Assembly: GCF_003112735.1 (NCBI RefSeq)
Contig: NZ_BFBR01000001.1
Coordinates: forward strand, 558,001 to 622,000
From: Candidatus Phycosocius bacilliformis
GTDB taxonomy: Bacteria > Pseudomonadota > Alphaproteobacteria > Caulobacterales > Aquidulcibacteraceae
DNA: 64,000 nt
Reading direction: 5' to 3'
A model generated the notes under the pieces. That model made no database searches. It worked only from the letters and a program-made list of their open reading frames with translations, and was not told the DNA's origin. The position numbers were made by a program, and so were the translations under genes. Of this stretch, positions 53,209 through 63,710 are shown in pieces (the first letter of the stretch is position 1; every line of letters starts with the position of its first letter).

Positions 53209-53958
53209 ATGAATATGCCCACCCCCTTGCTCAAGACTGCCCAACTTGCCGATATGGCAGCATTGCGCGACGCGATTGATGCCATAGATGGGGAATTGGC
53301 GCGTCTGATTGCGCAACGGTCGGGTTTGGCGCGGGCGATTGCGGCAGCCAAGCAGGCGGAAGGCGAAACCGGCTTCGGCTGGCGTCCTGCGCGCGAGATT
53401 GAGATTCTCAGGAAGCTTTTGGCACGACAGCCGGATTTGGACCCGTCATTGGCTGCCGCTGTTTGGCGGGCGCTGATCTCGGCCAATCTGGCAGCCCAAG
53501 GCGGACTGGATATTGTCACCACATTGGAAGCCGCACCCTGGGCCCGTTTGGCCTTTGGGGCAGCGAGTGAAACGCGGATTTTGAGTGCCGCGGAAGCATT
53601 GGTGGCGGCAAAGCAGGGCGCACGCACCATTGCCTGCCTGCCGTGGCCCGATGCGGGGACAGGTTGGTGGGTCGATCTGTTGGATGCCAGCCTATCGGGG
53701 GTGCATGTCTGTGCCGCTAGCCCGCAAATTGCCCAAAGTGGCGTACCCGAAGCCCTGCTTTTGGCCCACCGCGCACCAGAGGCGTCTGGAAAGGACACCA
53801 CTTTGCTGGCCGGGCCGTGCGATGTTTTGACAGCCTATGGCGGCTTGGAGATTACACGGCAAGGGCCGTACAGCCTCGTGCAATTAAGCAGCTTTTTCGA
53901 CCAAGACGCGACATTGGCAGCAGGCGTGAGGCTGGTTGGCTGCTTCGCGCTGGTTTAG
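53209..53958 (+). CDS. Chorismate mutase (AroQ class) with C-terminal extension
   Basis: 249 residues. Residues about 10-95 form an AroQ helical domain: LRDAIDAIDGELARLIAQRSGLARAIAAAKQ, then WRPAREIEILRKLLA, carrying the Arg, Lys and Glu/Gln of the active site. Rearranges chorismate to prephenate. The remaining 150 residues are poorly recognisable and are kept in many alphaproteobacterial versions; they have no PDT-like TRF motif, so a functional prephenate dehydratase is unlikely. Divergent from murJ. Confidence 0.8.
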   Translation: MNMPTPLLKTAQLADMAALRDAIDAIDGELARLIAQRSGLARAIAAAKQAEGETGFGWRPAREIEILRKLLARQPDLDPSLAAAVWRALISANLAAQGGLDIVTTLEAAPWARLAFGAASETRILSAAEALVAAKQGARTIACLPWPDAGTGWWVDLLDASLSGVHVCAASPQIAQSGVPEALLLAHRAPEASGKDTTLLAGPCDVLTAYGGLEITRQGPYSLVQLSSFFDQDATLAAGVRLVGCFALV

Positions 53959-54743
53959 GCCGGATCGTCTCCGGTCTGCGTTTGAGAATCGTCATAGAGT
54001 ACATCGGTCAGATAAAGGCCGTCACTTGGGGCCACGGGGCCACACCGCTTGCGGTCACGCGCCTCCAGAGCGTCGCGCACATCTTCAGGACCCCAGCGAC
54101 CCCGACCCACTTCGGATAAACTCCCCATCATTGAACGGACCTGCCGATGCAAGAAGGAACGGGCCTGAATGCGGGCGTGAATTTCCGTGCCAAAAACACT
54201 TTCTGTGCGATAAATCTCAAACTTGTCTAAGGTCTTGACCGGGCTCTTGGCCTGACAATCAGCATCGCGAAACGTGGTAAAGTCATGTGTGCCCAACAGC
54301 ACATTGGCGGCTGCTTGCATGCGAGCCACGTCATGGTCCTGACTGACGCGCCAGACCCGACCAAGTTCCAGCGTCAGTGGTGGACGGCGATCCACCATGC
54401 GGAAGAGATAGGCCCGACCTTTGGCCGAGAAGCGGGCATGAAATGTATCAGGCACGGCTTCCACATCCAGCACGGAAACCGGCCCCAAATCGCGAAGCCA
54501 CGCATTCAGGGCTTCTTGCAGGCGGAAGGGCTGCCACGGCTTTTCCAGATCCACGTGAATAACTTGACCTGTGGCATGAACACCCCTGTCCGTGCGGCCG
54601 GCGGCTTGGGTGCGTCGCAAGGTGCCCTCAACGGCCATGATCGCACGTTCAACCACATCCTGCACACCATTACCTGCCGCCTGGCTTTGCCAGCCGGCAA
54701 AATTGGTGCCGTCATATTCAAGAATAAGTTTCCAGCGCTGCAT
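53955..54743 (-). CDS. truA: tRNA pseudouridine synthase A
   Basis: 262 residues. Makes pseudouridine at positions 38-40 of the tRNA anticodon arm. Catalytic aspartate Asp52 is in AAGRTDRGVHA, LEYDGTNFAGWQSQ is at the N-terminus, and RARSFLHRQVRSMMGSLSEVGRG near the C-terminus is typical. Convergent with the chorismate mutase gene, overlapping by four bases at the stops. Confidence 0.96.
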   Translation of the reverse strand: MQRWKLILEYDGTNFAGWQSQAAGNGVQDVVERAIMAVEGTLRRTQAAGRTDRGVHATGQVIHVDLEKPWQPFRLQEALNAWLRDLGPVSVLDVEAVPDTFHARFSAKGRAYLFRMVDRRPPLTLELGRVWRVSQDHDVARMQAAANVLLGTHDFTTFRDADCQAKSPVKTLDKFEIYRTESVFGTEIHARIQARSFLHRQVRSMMGSLSEVGRGRWGPEDVRDALEARDRKRCGPVAPSDGLYLTDVLYDDSQTQTGDDPA

Positions 54744-54850
54744 GAAACGGCTTTAGCGCAGCAGCTAAGGCCTTGCGAACCCCTTTGCTGCGTTGACCTT
54801 TCTGACTGGTCAGCCTAGCCCACTCAAAACACAAGATGGAAACTGTGCTC

Positions 54851-55900
54851 ATGAAGACTCCCCGTGCCTTTTTTAAGCCTCTGGCCATTGGGGCACCTGC
54901 CCCATATCGCGACCTACCCGTCCGGGTGGAGCGCATGATCCACTTCGTACCGCCGCATTTGGAAAAAGTGCGTGCCAAAGTGCCTGAGATTGCGCGCGGC
55001 GTTGATGTGATCCTGGGGAATCTGGAAGACGCCATTCCAGCCGACGCAAAAGTAGCGGCCCGGACTGGCTTTATCGAGATGGCGCGAAGTGCTGATTTTG
55101 CCGGCATGGGCACCGGTCTGTGGACGCGGATTAATTGTCTCAACAGCCCATGGATGCTCGATGATGTGATGGAAATTGTCGCCGCGGTGGGCGACAAGCT
55201 CGACGTTATCATGGTGCCAAAAGTCGAGGGACCTTGGGATATCCATTATCTGGACCAATTGCTTGCGCAGTTGGAAGCCAAGGCCGGGATCAATCGGCCA
55301 ATCCAATTACATGCTATTCTCGAAACTGCCGAAGGTGTGGCCAATGTCGACGCCATTGCGCTGGCCAGCCCGCGCATGCAGGGGATCAGCCTCGGCCCTG
55401 CTGACCTGGCTGCCAGCCGGGCGATGAAAACCACACGCGTGGGCGGAGGGCATCCAGGCTATCGTGTGGTGGAAGACCCTCATGCCGACGGGCGCGCACG
55501 CGTCAGTGTGCAGCAGGATTTGTGGCACTACACCTTCGCCAAAATGATTGATGCCTGTCAGACTGCCGGGATCAAGCCTTTTTATGGACCATTTGGTGAC
55601 ATCAAGGATTTGGAAGCCTGCGAACAGCAATTTCGCAACGCCTTCATCATGGGCTGTGCGGGGGCTTGGTCGCTCCATCCCGATCAGATTGGGATTGCCA
55701 AAAAGGTCTTCAGTCCCGATCCAGCAGAAGTCGCATTCGCCCGGCGCATTCTGGACGCCATGCCCGATGGCAGTGGTGTGGCCATGCTCGATGGGAAGAT
55801 GCAGGATGATGCAACTTGGAAACAGGCCAAAGTCATGCTGGATTCTGCCCGTCTGGTTGCCGCCAAAGATCCCGAGATGGCCGCCGCCTACGGTTTTTGA
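54851..55900 (+). CDS. mcl1: L-malyl-CoA/beta-methylmalyl-CoA lyase
   Basis: 349 residues from ATG 54851 (GGAAA ten bases upstream; ATG 54836 is an alternative). HpcH/HpaI aldolase family with [13 protein letters not shown], the magnesium-binding Glu in [38 protein letters not shown], and the insertion PGYRVVEDP. Members cleave L-malyl-CoA to acetyl-CoA and glyoxylate and beta-methylmalyl-CoA to propionyl-CoA and glyoxylate, in the serine cycle, ethylmalonyl-CoA pathway or 3-hydroxypropionate cycle. PEP carboxylase follows 115 bp later on the same strand. Confidence 0.88.
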   Translation: MKTPRAFFKPLAIGAPAPYRDLPVRVERMIHFVPPHLEKVRAKVPEIARGVDVILGNLEDAIPADAKVAARTGFIEMARSADFAGMGTGLWTRINCLNSPWMLDDVMEIVAAVGDKLDVIMVPKVEGPWDIHYLDQLLAQLEAKAGINRPIQLHAILETAEGVANVDAIALASPRMQGISLGPADLAASRAMKTTRVGGGHPGYRVVEDPHADGRARVSVQQDLWHYTFAKMIDACQTAGIKPFYGPFGDIKDLEACEQQFRNAFIMGCAGAWSLHPDQIGIAKKVFSPDPAEVAFARRILDAMPDGSGVAMLDGKMQDDATWKQAKVMLDSARLVAAKDPEMAAAYGF

Positions 55901-56015
55901 GGCCTCATGCCTGTCGCGAAGGCAGCTTTGCCCACGCGGGAAGCGGGTACAGTTGGCACATGCCTCAACACAGTGCGGGCCTTGCCCTTAAGGAAACCAT
56001 GACCTTCAATGTGGC

Positions 56016-58700
56016 ATGACTGAAATAAAATCGACCTCCGCGCGTGATCTGATCAAGGACTTAGGTGCCCTGCTGGGTGATGTTATTCGCGACCAGCATG
56101 GCGAAGCCCTGTTTACGGCAATTGAAGCCATTCGCGCAGAATCTGTGCGGGAGTATCGGGGCCAAGCCCCCCGCGGCGCGACGGTCAGCCTGCTCGACAG
56201 CCTCGAGTTGGACCAGACATTGGTGTTCATTCATGGCTTCTGCGTTTTCTCGCAATTGGCCAATCTGGCAGATGATTATGCCAGCCGCATCCAAACGGTC
56301 CGCCAGGATCCATTAGCGCTGTTGAACAGCGGGTCCGGACGCACGGCGGCAGATATCCACCGCGTGCTGTCGCACATGGTCATCGCCCCCATTCTGACCG
56401 CCCACCCCACCGAAGTGCGGCGAAAGAGTGTGCTCGACCGGGAAGCAGCCATTGCAGATACATTGGCGGCAAATCTTGATCCTTTGGATGGCCGCGATGT
56501 TCGGTTAGAGCGCCTCCGCCGGGATATTCGCCTCTTATGGCAAACCCGCGTCTTGCGCGGCGAGCGTATCGAAGTGGCTGACGAAATTGCCAATGTTGCG
56601 AGCGTGCTCGGTCGCTCCTTCCTCAAAGAAATGCCCAATCTGATCCGGCGGCTGGAACGTCGGCTGGGCCAGCCCTTGCCGGGGATTTTGCGCGTGGGGT
56701 CCTGGGTTGGTGGCGACCGTGACGGCAACCCCTTCGTCAACGCCCAAACCCTTCGACTTGCTGTCATGTCTCATGCCAGTCTGCTTCTGGGCTCTTTCCT
56801 GGATGAAGTGCACCAATTGGGCAGCGAGCTGTCGATTTCGACGGAATTGACGTCGGTGACCGCTGATCTTGCACATCTGGCAACAACCGGCCACGACAGT
56901 TCGCCTCACCGTGCGGACGAACCCTATCGGCAGGCTTTGCGCGGGATATATGCCCGCTTGGCAGCGACTTATCAGGTCGTCACGGGTCGAGCACCAGCCC
57001 GGACCACCGAATTGGTTGCGGCACCATATAGCAATCCACACGAATTCATCACCGACTTGGACATTGTCGGCCAGTCTTTACGGGCTCATGCCGCAGGGGA
57101 TGTGGCAGATGGACGGCTGGCCCGGTTGATCACCGGGGTGAAGGTTTTTGGCTTTCACTTTGCCCAGATGGAATTACGCCAAAACTCCGACGTGCATGAG
57201 CGGACACTGGGCGAATTGCTGGCCGCTGCTGGGCTTGAGGCTGATTACAAGGGTCTTGATGAAGCTGCACGCATCTTGCTGTTGCGCAGCCAATGGCGGT
57301 CACCGCGCACCCTTTCAACGCCTTATGCCGCCTATAGCGCAGAGACTTTGAAAGAGCTTGAAGTCTTCAAGCAGGCTGCGGCATTGCGTCAGGCGATTGG
57401 GCCCGATGTGTTGCGTCGGGTCATTGTATCGAAAACAGACAGCGTATCCGACTTGCTTGAAGTGGCTTTGCTCTTGAAAGAAGGCGGGCTGTTTACTCCT
57501 GACGCGGCTGCACCGGGTCCGCAAATTGCGATTGCGCCTCTCTTTGAGACCATTGCCGACTTGCAGGCCAGCGAAGACATCATGCGCACTTGGCTCAATT
57601 TGCCGGAAGTCAGCGCAGGGCGCGCAGCCGGACACAGGGTGCAGGAAGTGATGATCGGCTATTCCGATAGCAACAAGGATGGTGGCTATCTGACGGCCAA
57701 TTGGGAAGTCCGCGGCGCAATTGGCCGACTGGTGCGACTGGGGCAAGAATTGGGAGTGACCATGCGTTTCTTCCATGGTCGCGGTGGGTCGATTGGTCGC
57801 GGTGGTGGCTCGTCACGTGACGCGATTGCCGCTTTGCCAGCCGGGGCGATAGAGTCAGGCCTGTCGGTCACCGAACAAGGCGAAGTGATTGCATCCAAAT
57901 ATGGCCATCCGGACAGCGCCCGTGTCTCGCTCGAAACCTTGGTGGGGGCGAGCTTGGAGGCCGCACTTCTGCCAGCCGATGCCGTGCAGGAAGAGGCCTT
58001 GGCCCGTATTATGCCGCGTTTGAGCGAGCTTGCCTTCAAGGCGTATCGCGGTCTGGTTTATGACACGCCGGATTTTGCCCGCTATTTCCATCAATCCACG
58101 CCATTGAAAGAAATTGTGGACCTCAAGATTGGCAGCCGCCCAGCCGCGCGGACCGCTTCAGGCCGGATCGAGGATTTACGGGCGATCCCTTGGGTGTTTA
58201 GCTGGTCGCAAGCGCGGGTGAATCTGCCTGGCTGGTATGGTTTTGGCAGTGCGATCGCCGGCTTTGAAAAGGATATGGGGGCCACGGGCATGGCCGATCT
58301 ATCCGCACTTTATCGGTCAAGCCCCTATTTCGCCAATTTGGTCTCCAACATCGAGATGGTGATGGCCAAAGCCAACCTCGACATTGCGCGGCGCTATAGC
58401 GAGTTGGTCGATGATCAGGCGATGGCGCAGGCCATTTTTGGCCGCATTGAGGCTGAATGGCATCTGACCCTGAAGGCGCTGGAGCAGGTCACCGGAAGAA
58501 GCGAGCTTGTGGGCAATAATCCAGCCTTGGCCCACTCCATCTCGCTGCGCATGCCCTATCTCGACCCGTTGAACCTGCTGCAGGTCAAGCTGATCCGTCA
58601 ATTGCGGGCAGGCCAAGACGGCGATCAGGCCGAGACGTTGAAACGTGGGATTCAGTTGACCATCAACGGCATCTCCGCCGGTCTGCGCAATACGGGTTAA
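56016..58700 (+). CDS. ppc: Phosphoenolpyruvate carboxylase
   Basis: 894 residues, full length. Carboxylates PEP with bicarbonate to oxaloacetate. Signature 1 ILTAHPTEVRRKS with catalytic His130, signature 2 GYSDSNKDGGYLTANWE, glycine loop FFHGRGGSIGRGGG, and PWVFSWSQARVNLPGWYGFG; the C-terminal end ISAGLRNTG is complete. Adjacent to malyl-CoA lyase, so PEP to malate to malyl-CoA to glyoxylate is a plausible link. PEP carboxylase is the main anaplerotic CO2-fixing step in several aerobic phototrophs. Confidence 0.97.
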   Translation: MTEIKSTSARDLIKDLGALLGDVIRDQHGEALFTAIEAIRAESVREYRGQAPRGATVSLLDSLELDQTLVFIHGFCVFSQLANLADDYASRIQTVRQDPLALLNSGSGRTAADIHRVLSHMVIAPILTAHPTEVRRKSVLDREAAIADTLAANLDPLDGRDVRLERLRRDIRLLWQTRVLRGERIEVADEIANVASVLGRSFLKEMPNLIRRLERRLGQPLPGILRVGSWVGGDRDGNPFVNAQTLRLAVMSHASLLLGSFLDEVHQLGSELSISTELTSVTADLAHLATTGHDSSPHRADEPYRQALRGIYARLAATYQVVTGRAPARTTELVAAPYSNPHEFITDLDIVGQSLRAHAAGDVADGRLARLITGVKVFGFHFAQMELRQNSDVHERTLGELLAAAGLEADYKGLDEAARILLLRSQWRSPRTLSTPYAAYSAETLKELEVFKQAAALRQAIGPDVLRRVIVSKTDSVSDLLEVALLLKEGGLFTPDAAAPGPQIAIAPLFETIADLQASEDIMRTWLNLPEVSAGRAAGHRVQEVMIGYSDSNKDGGYLTANWEVRGAIGRLVRLGQELGVTMRFFHGRGGSIGRGGGSSRDAIAALPAGAIESGLSVTEQGEVIASKYGHPDSARVSLETLVGASLEAALLPADAVQEEALARIMPRLSELAFKAYRGLVYDTPDFARYFHQSTPLKEIVDLKIGSRPAARTASGRIEDLRAIPWVFSWSQARVNLPGWYGFGSAIAGFEKDMGATGMADLSALYRSSPYFANLVSNIEMVMAKANLDIARRYSELVDDQAMAQAIFGRIEAEWHLTLKALEQVTGRSELVGNNPALAHSISLRMPYLDPLNLLQVKLIRQLRAGQDGDQAETLKRGIQLTINGISAGLRNTG

Positions 58701-58712
58701 CCCCCGCTGGCC

Positions 58713-59459
58713 TCAAGGGGTCTGCTTGAGTAATCGAAGCTCAGCTCGGGCCGCGTCAAAATCTGCTTGGAAGGCTGGATCTGTGCGCAGCCGGGCCAGA
58801 AGCGGAACTGCCAAGGCTTGGCCTGCGGCAACGTCGCTGGGATAATGAACGCCGCACACGGCCCGGCTTGCACCGAAGTCACGTGCGCGGGCTTGTAAGG
58901 CCTCGGCCTTGGCCGGTATCAAATCGGCCAGGATCGCCCCAATTGTGGTGCCCCACATGGCATGGCCCGAGGGGTAAGAATTGAGCCCATTTTCCGGCAA
59001 GCGCACACAGGGCGTCACGGCGGGGTCTGCCAAGGGTGGACGTGGTCGTTTATAAGTCTCCTTAATCGGATAGACTGTAGCACCGACGTCGCGGGATGCC
59101 CGCCTCATAAGCTGGGCGAGCTTGGGTGTGGTCGCCTCGGTAATATCAGGCCCTAGAACGGAGCCGAACGCCGCATAGACATCCAGTTTTTGATCGGCTT
59201 GGGCCAAAGCCACACGCTCAGGCGTGCGTTTTGCTTGAAGATCAAGGGCGGCGGCGCGATCCTTTTGGTCTTGATCAGAACCTGTTACCGGTGCGGCAGG
59301 AAAATCAGCAACGGTAACACCGGCAGGAAGATAGCCCTTGATCTCGTCGGCTTGGGCAACAGCAAAAGCACCGGTGCTGAGCAGGAGCGCCGCAGCAAAC
59401 CACATCAAGTGACGGCTGAAGAAGGTGCGAGCTTTCCAAAGGATGGGACTTTTGACCAT
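58713..59459 (-). CDS. Periplasmic acid phosphatase, PAP2/class A (PhoN-like)
   Basis: 248 residues with a signal peptide (about 1-37, ending near AQADE). PAP2 superfamily signature in three parts: KETYKRPRP, PSGHAMWG, and GASRAVCGVHYPSDV. Class A non-specific acid phosphatases hydrolyse phosphomonoesters in the periplasm. Converges on ppc. No Pho box was recognised upstream. Confidence 0.88.
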   Translation of the reverse strand: MVKSPILWKARTFFSRHLMWFAAALLLSTGAFAVAQADEIKGYLPAGVTVADFPAAPVTGSDQDQKDRAAALDLQAKRTPERVALAQADQKLDVYAAFGSVLGPDITEATTPKLAQLMRRASRDVGATVYPIKETYKRPRPPLADPAVTPCVRLPENGLNSYPSGHAMWGTTIGAILADLIPAKAEALQARARDFGASRAVCGVHYPSDVAAGQALAVPLLARLRTDPAFQADFDAARAELRLLKQTP

Positions 59460-59514
59460 GTCTAACTCCTAACACCGTCCCAACATCGCATTGGGACACA
59501 AAATGGTCTGGCCT

Positions 59515-61020
59515 TTAGTCAGGCTCGATCCGGCCGACTCGGAACGCACCCAGATCGGCATAGATCGCCTTGTCGGCAAAGGCGAAAGCCGCATCATCCA
59601 CCCGAACATCGGTGCGGCGCAAGTGGCGCGACAGCGTCAGACCTTCCAGCGTGCGACAACGCGACAGCGCGACATAGGTTTGCCCGTGCGCAAAAGCACC
59701 GCGGCCAAAATCGACATGCACGGCATCAAACGTCAGGCCCTGCGCCTTATGAACAGTCAGTGCCCAGGCGGGGCGCAACGGAACTTGGCGGAAGACGCCA
59801 ACGGCCTTGCGTTGGGGCTCACCATCAGCATCCGGTTCATAGACATAACGCTCCCAATCGGCAGGCTCGACTTCATGCACCCTTCCGCCGATCCGCACAA
59901 AAACAGAGGTTTTGCCAAGATCCACCACCGTGGCCAGTGTGCCATTGACCCAACGCTTGTCGGCATCATTGCGCAACAACATGACCCGCGCGCCGACCCG
60001 CAAAACCAGATCGCTGTCGGTTGGAAAGATGCGCTCGTCAAATTGGCCTTCGACCTTCGCCCCGTAAGAGGCTTCAGGCCCGGTCAAGCGCGCCATCTCC
60101 ATATCATTAATGCGTCGGGCTGCCTCATTTGTCGTGGTCAGAACAATGGCCCCTTCGCCATCGGCCTCTGAAAAGGGCGGGGGTTCACCCACCACGCGCG
60201 TATCAAGCAGCTCTGCATCCTGCAGAGTTGGTCGGCCACGCCGCATCCGGTCCAACAAAGCCAGAAAGGCTGCGTCGGACTGACGGAAAACCTCTTGAAG
60301 TTCGATGGCGGTCCATGAAAGGGCTTTGACGGCAGGGGCATCAAAAAAATATGGGCCACCAAACCATTCTTGCAGGACCGGTTCATCCTCGCGACTGACC
60401 ACCGGCGGCAATTGTGCGCTGTCGCCCACACACAACACGCGTACCCCACCAAAGGGGCGTGCCACCCCGCGGTGCAGTCGCATGGATCGATCGATCGCGT
60501 CCATCAGATCCGACCGCACCATGGAGATTTCATCAATCACCAACAGATCAAGCGCCCGCAACATGCGGCCTTCGCGTACACGACGCACATCTTGGGGCTG
60601 GATCATCGCCGGGGGCAGCTTGAACAAGGAATGAATCGTCTGCCCACCGGCATTGAGGGCGGCAATGCCAGACGGGGCGACAATGGCGGCCTTCAACTCC
60701 GTCTCATCCAGAAAAGCCTTCAAGAAAGTCGTCTTTCCGGTGCCAGCCCGACCGGTAAGGAACACGCCGCCCTCAGCCTGTTCAATTCGCTCTGCCACTG
60801 GCCGATATGGTCCATCGGCCAGCGTGAAGACGGGCTCACGGGGGGCTGCTTCAATCCTGCCATGCCCAGCTTGCAAGCGCGCCATGGCCATCGCGCCATC
60901 TGGATCGTCGACCTTGGCCACAATTGATCCATTGCGGATCAAGACAGCCGAGAAGCCCTTCCCGGTGTCGACCAGGCGCGCAAGCCCGCCCCGCAATGGC
61001 ATTTCCCGGATTGTTTTCAC
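59515..61020 (-). CDS. Pif1/RecD-like AAA helicase
   Basis: 501 residues if the GTG at 61020 is used (AAAGGAA five bases upstream); ATGs at 61044 and 61080 are alternatives. Walker A GRAGTGKTT, Walker B LVIDEISMV, CVGDSAQLPPVV (motif III), and C-terminal ALTVHKAQGLTFDAVHVDFG with YVALSRCRTLEGL match Pif1/RecD2-type superfamily 1B 5'-3' DNA helicases. A short N-terminal part (about 1-60) precedes the motor. Such proteins act on stalled forks or G-quadruplexes in eukaryotes; the bacterial role is not known. Divergent from cysK. Confidence 0.82.
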   Translation of the reverse strand: MKTIREMPLRGGLARLVDTGKGFSAVLIRNGSIVAKVDDPDGAMAMARLQAGHGRIEAAPREPVFTLADGPYRPVAERIEQAEGGVFLTGRAGTGKTTFLKAFLDETELKAAIVAPSGIAALNAGGQTIHSLFKLPPAMIQPQDVRRVREGRMLRALDLLVIDEISMVRSDLMDAIDRSMRLHRGVARPFGGVRVLCVGDSAQLPPVVSREDEPVLQEWFGGPYFFDAPAVKALSWTAIELQEVFRQSDAAFLALLDRMRRGRPTLQDAELLDTRVVGEPPPFSEADGEGAIVLTTTNEAARRINDMEMARLTGPEASYGAKVEGQFDERIFPTDSDLVLRVGARVMLLRNDADKRWVNGTLATVVDLGKTSVFVRIGGRVHEVEPADWERYVYEPDADGEPQRKAVGVFRQVPLRPAWALTVHKAQGLTFDAVHVDFGRGAFAHGQTYVALSRCRTLEGLTLSRHLRRTDVRVDDAAFAFADKAIYADLGAFRVGRIEPD

Positions 61021-61173
61021 CCGCGTTTCCTTTGCCCTTTCCATCCGGGGCTGCGCGCGTCGCGTCAAGCTGTCCGGCATCTGATATGCATGGATTAGAT
61101 TTTCTAACTTGAATCTGATGGACGCAGCCCGCACCTGCTGTGCTACACAGGCGCGACACCGTGAGGACTGACC

Positions 61174-62148
61174 ATGACACAAAACGCCAACACCACCGCC
61201 CCGCGTGCACAGGGCCGGATCTTTGCCAATATCACCGAAACCATCGGGGCAACACCTTTGGTGCGGCTCGACAAGATTGCGGCCAAACATGGGGTGAAGG
61301 CGGAGCTTCTGGGAAAGCTGGAATTCTTCAATCCAATCGCGTCGGTCAAGGATCGCATTGGCGTATCTATGATCGAAGAATTGGAAAGCCGCGGCCTGAT
61401 CAAGGAAGGCTCAGTCCTGATCGAACCGACCTCTGGCAATACCGGCATTGCCTTGGCGTTTGTTGCTGCCCAGCGCGGTTATCGCCTGATCCTCGTCATG
61501 CCGGAGACAATGTCGCTTGAACGCCGCAAAATGCTGGCTTTCCTTGGCGCGGAACTGGTGCTGACACCCGGACCCGAAGGCATGAAAGGGGCCGTGGCAC
61601 GGGCCAAGCAATTGGTCGAGGAGACGCCCAATGCCTTGATCCCCGGACAATTTGTCAATCCGGCCAATCCCGCCGTTCATCGGCGCACCACAGCCGAAGA
61701 AATCTGGACCGATACGGCCGGCCAGATTGATGCCTTTGTAGCCGGGGTTGGAACCGGGGGGACGATTACGGGCGTCGGCCAAGTCTTGAAGGCGCGCCAT
61801 AGCGGTTTGCGGGTCGTGGCGGTTGAACCAGCCGGCAGCCCGGTTCTGTCTGGCGGCGCACCGGGTCCCCACAAGATCCAAGGCATTGGTGCAGGCTTCG
61901 TACCTGACGTTCTCGACCGCACTGTGATCGATGAAGTGATTACCGTCACCAATGAAGAGGCGTTTGAGGTGAGTCGCGATCTGGCCCGCACCGAAGGTGT
62001 GCCCGGTGGGATTTCCACGGGTGCCAATCTCGCTGCAGCCATCAAACTGGGCCAGCGGCCAGAATTTGCCGGCAAGCGCATTGTCTTCATCGTGCCGAGC
62101 TTTGCGGAACGTTACATCTCTTCAGCCCTTTTTGACGACATCGGGTGA
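61174..62148 (+). CDS. cysK: Cysteine synthase A
   Basis: 324 residues. PLP enzyme making cysteine from O-acetylserine and sulfide. Schiff-base lysine Lys59 in [11 protein letters not shown], substrate loop [16 protein letters not shown] phosphate loop [12 protein letters not shown], and [20 protein letters not shown] upstream. Monocistronic between the helicase gene and amn, with a hairpin following. Confidence 0.96.
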   Translation: MTQNANTTAPRAQGRIFANITETIGATPLVRLDKIAAKHGVKAELLGKLEFFNPIASVKDRIGVSMIEELESRGLIKEGSVLIEPTSGNTGIALAFVAAQRGYRLILVMPETMSLERRKMLAFLGAELVLTPGPEGMKGAVARAKQLVEETPNALIPGQFVNPANPAVHRRTTAEEIWTDTAGQIDAFVAGVGTGGTITGVGQVLKARHSGLRVVAVEPAGSPVLSGGAPGPHKIQGIGAGFVPDVLDRTVIDEVITVTNEEAFEVSRDLARTEGVPGGISTGANLAAAIKLGQRPEFAGKRIVFIVPSFAERYISSALFDDIG

Positions 62149-62156
62149 GGCTGGAT

Positions 62157-62182
62157 TTTGGCCTGTCATGCGGCAGGCCAAA
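62157..62182 (+). terminator. Hairpin after cysK
   Basis: Arms TTTGGCCTG (62157-62165) and CAGGCCAAA (62174-62182) with an eight-base loop, 8 bp beyond the stop. No T-run follows, so it may need Rho or act as a 3' stabiliser. Confidence 0.45.
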
Positions 62183-62239
62183 TATCCACCGGCACAGTCT
62201 GGTGATTGACAAGACACAATCTAACAGCCAGATGTGGCC

Positions 62240-63691
62240 ATGTTTCCATGTAAAACTCCCCAGGAAGCCATTGATCGGCTCCAAGACATTCACGCATCTT
62301 CAGTCCAGGCACTGCACGATGCCCTCGCCCGCTTTGTTCAGACACGGGTTCCGCCAACGCCGGAAGAGCGGGCAAGATTCCGCTATCCAGAAATCCGGGT
62401 GACTTATGCACCCGATGGGCCGCCGCCTGTTTCCCAGCGTGCCTATGCTAAATTCAATGCGCCGGGTGTATATACCACAACGGTGACCCATCCAGCCTTG
62501 TTCACCGACTATCTGCTCGAAAATCTGGACCCACTCGTCAATGAATATGGCGCGACGGTCGAGGTCGGCTTGTCGGATGCCGAAATGCCCTATTCCTATG
62601 TGATTGATGGGGTCAGCGATCTGGGCGTGGGCGATGTACCGCCACAAGAACTGGCGCGTTGGTTCCCAACTCCTCAGCTGACGGCTGTGGGGGACGAGAT
62701 CGTCGATGGGGAATATGATTTCCAGAACAGCGACTATCGACCGCTTGCACTCTATGATGGATTGCGGGTTGATTACTCGCTGAAACGTTTGACCCATTAT
62801 TCCGGTACCGAGTGGCGGGCTTTCCAGCCTTGGATCCTGTTCACAAACTACGCCCGCTATGTGGACGAGTTTGTTCGTTGGGCGATTGAGCAAATCCGCC
62901 AAGGCGACCGCTATGAAAAACTAATCTGTTCAGGCGGTATCACGATTGACGCGTCAAACTTGGACGACGATCCCGAAGGCCGGGTGGCAGCCAGCCCGTG
63001 GCGAAAATACCAGATGCCCGCCTATCATCTCACAGCGCGGGACGGCCACGGCATTACCTTGGTCAATATCGGTGTCGGCCCATCCAATGCCAAAAACATC
63101 ACCGATCATCTGGCTGTTCTGCGTCCTCATTGCTGGCTGATGGTGGGCCATTGCGGTGGTCTGCGGCAGAGTCAGCGCATTGGCGATTATGTTTTGGCGC
63201 ACGCCTATTTGCGCAAGGACGAAGTGCTCGACCGAATTCTGCCAGCCGATGTCCCCATTCCTCCCATTGCTGAGGTCCAAATGTCGATCCAGCAGGCGGC
63301 GATGGAGGTCACCGGCGAAAGCGGGGAAGCCCTTAAGCGGCGCTTGCGGACCGGAACGGTTGTGAGTTTCTCGGACCGCAACTGGGAACTCTATTGGGGT
63401 CGCGAACGACGTTTGATCAATATTTCCCGGTCGATTGGTGTGGATATGGAAAGCTGCATGATCGCAGCCCAGGGTTTCCGCCACCGCGTACCTTATGGCA
63501 CCCTATTGTGCATTTCCGACAAACCGCTGCACGGTGAAATCAAACTCCCGGGCACCGCCAACAAATTCTATGAACGCGCGATTGGCGAGCATTTGAAGAT
63601 CGGCATCGCAGCAGTGGAACGCATGCGCCACGACGGTGTGGTCCTGCACTCGCGCAAATTGCGCAGCTTTGACGAGCCGCCATTTCGCTGA
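62240..63691 (+). CDS. amn: AMP nucleosidase
   Basis: 483 residues from ATG 62240; an in-frame GTG at 62234 is equally possible, as no strong ribosome site decides. Hydrolyses AMP to adenine and ribose 5-phosphate. N-terminal AMN domain with YPEIRVTYAPDG and the phrase YGATVEVGLSDAEMPYSYVIDG; C-terminal nucleoside-phosphorylase-like domain with LVNIGVGPSNAKNITDHLAVLRPHCWLMVGHCGGLR and GVDMESCMIAAQGFRHRVPYGTLLCISDKPLHGE. Length is normal. Confidence 0.95.
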   Translation: MFPCKTPQEAIDRLQDIHASSVQALHDALARFVQTRVPPTPEERARFRYPEIRVTYAPDGPPPVSQRAYAKFNAPGVYTTTVTHPALFTDYLLENLDPLVNEYGATVEVGLSDAEMPYSYVIDGVSDLGVGDVPPQELARWFPTPQLTAVGDEIVDGEYDFQNSDYRPLALYDGLRVDYSLKRLTHYSGTEWRAFQPWILFTNYARYVDEFVRWAIEQIRQGDRYEKLICSGGITIDASNLDDDPEGRVAASPWRKYQMPAYHLTARDGHGITLVNIGVGPSNAKNITDHLAVLRPHCWLMVGHCGGLRQSQRIGDYVLAHAYLRKDEVLDRILPADVPIPPIAEVQMSIQQAAMEVTGESGEALKRRLRTGTVVSFSDRNWELYWGRERRLINISRSIGVDMESCMIAAQGFRHRVPYGTLLCISDKPLHGEIKLPGTANKFYERAIGEHLKIGIAAVERMRHDGVVLHSRKLRSFDEPPFR

Positions 63692-63710
63692 TTTGCATGT
63701 GATAGACAAA

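Noticed and set aside
53500-53958. Prephenate dehydratase activity in the chorismate mutase C-terminus
   Set aside because: No dehydratase TRF-type motif is visible; a bifunctional P-protein would also be longer.
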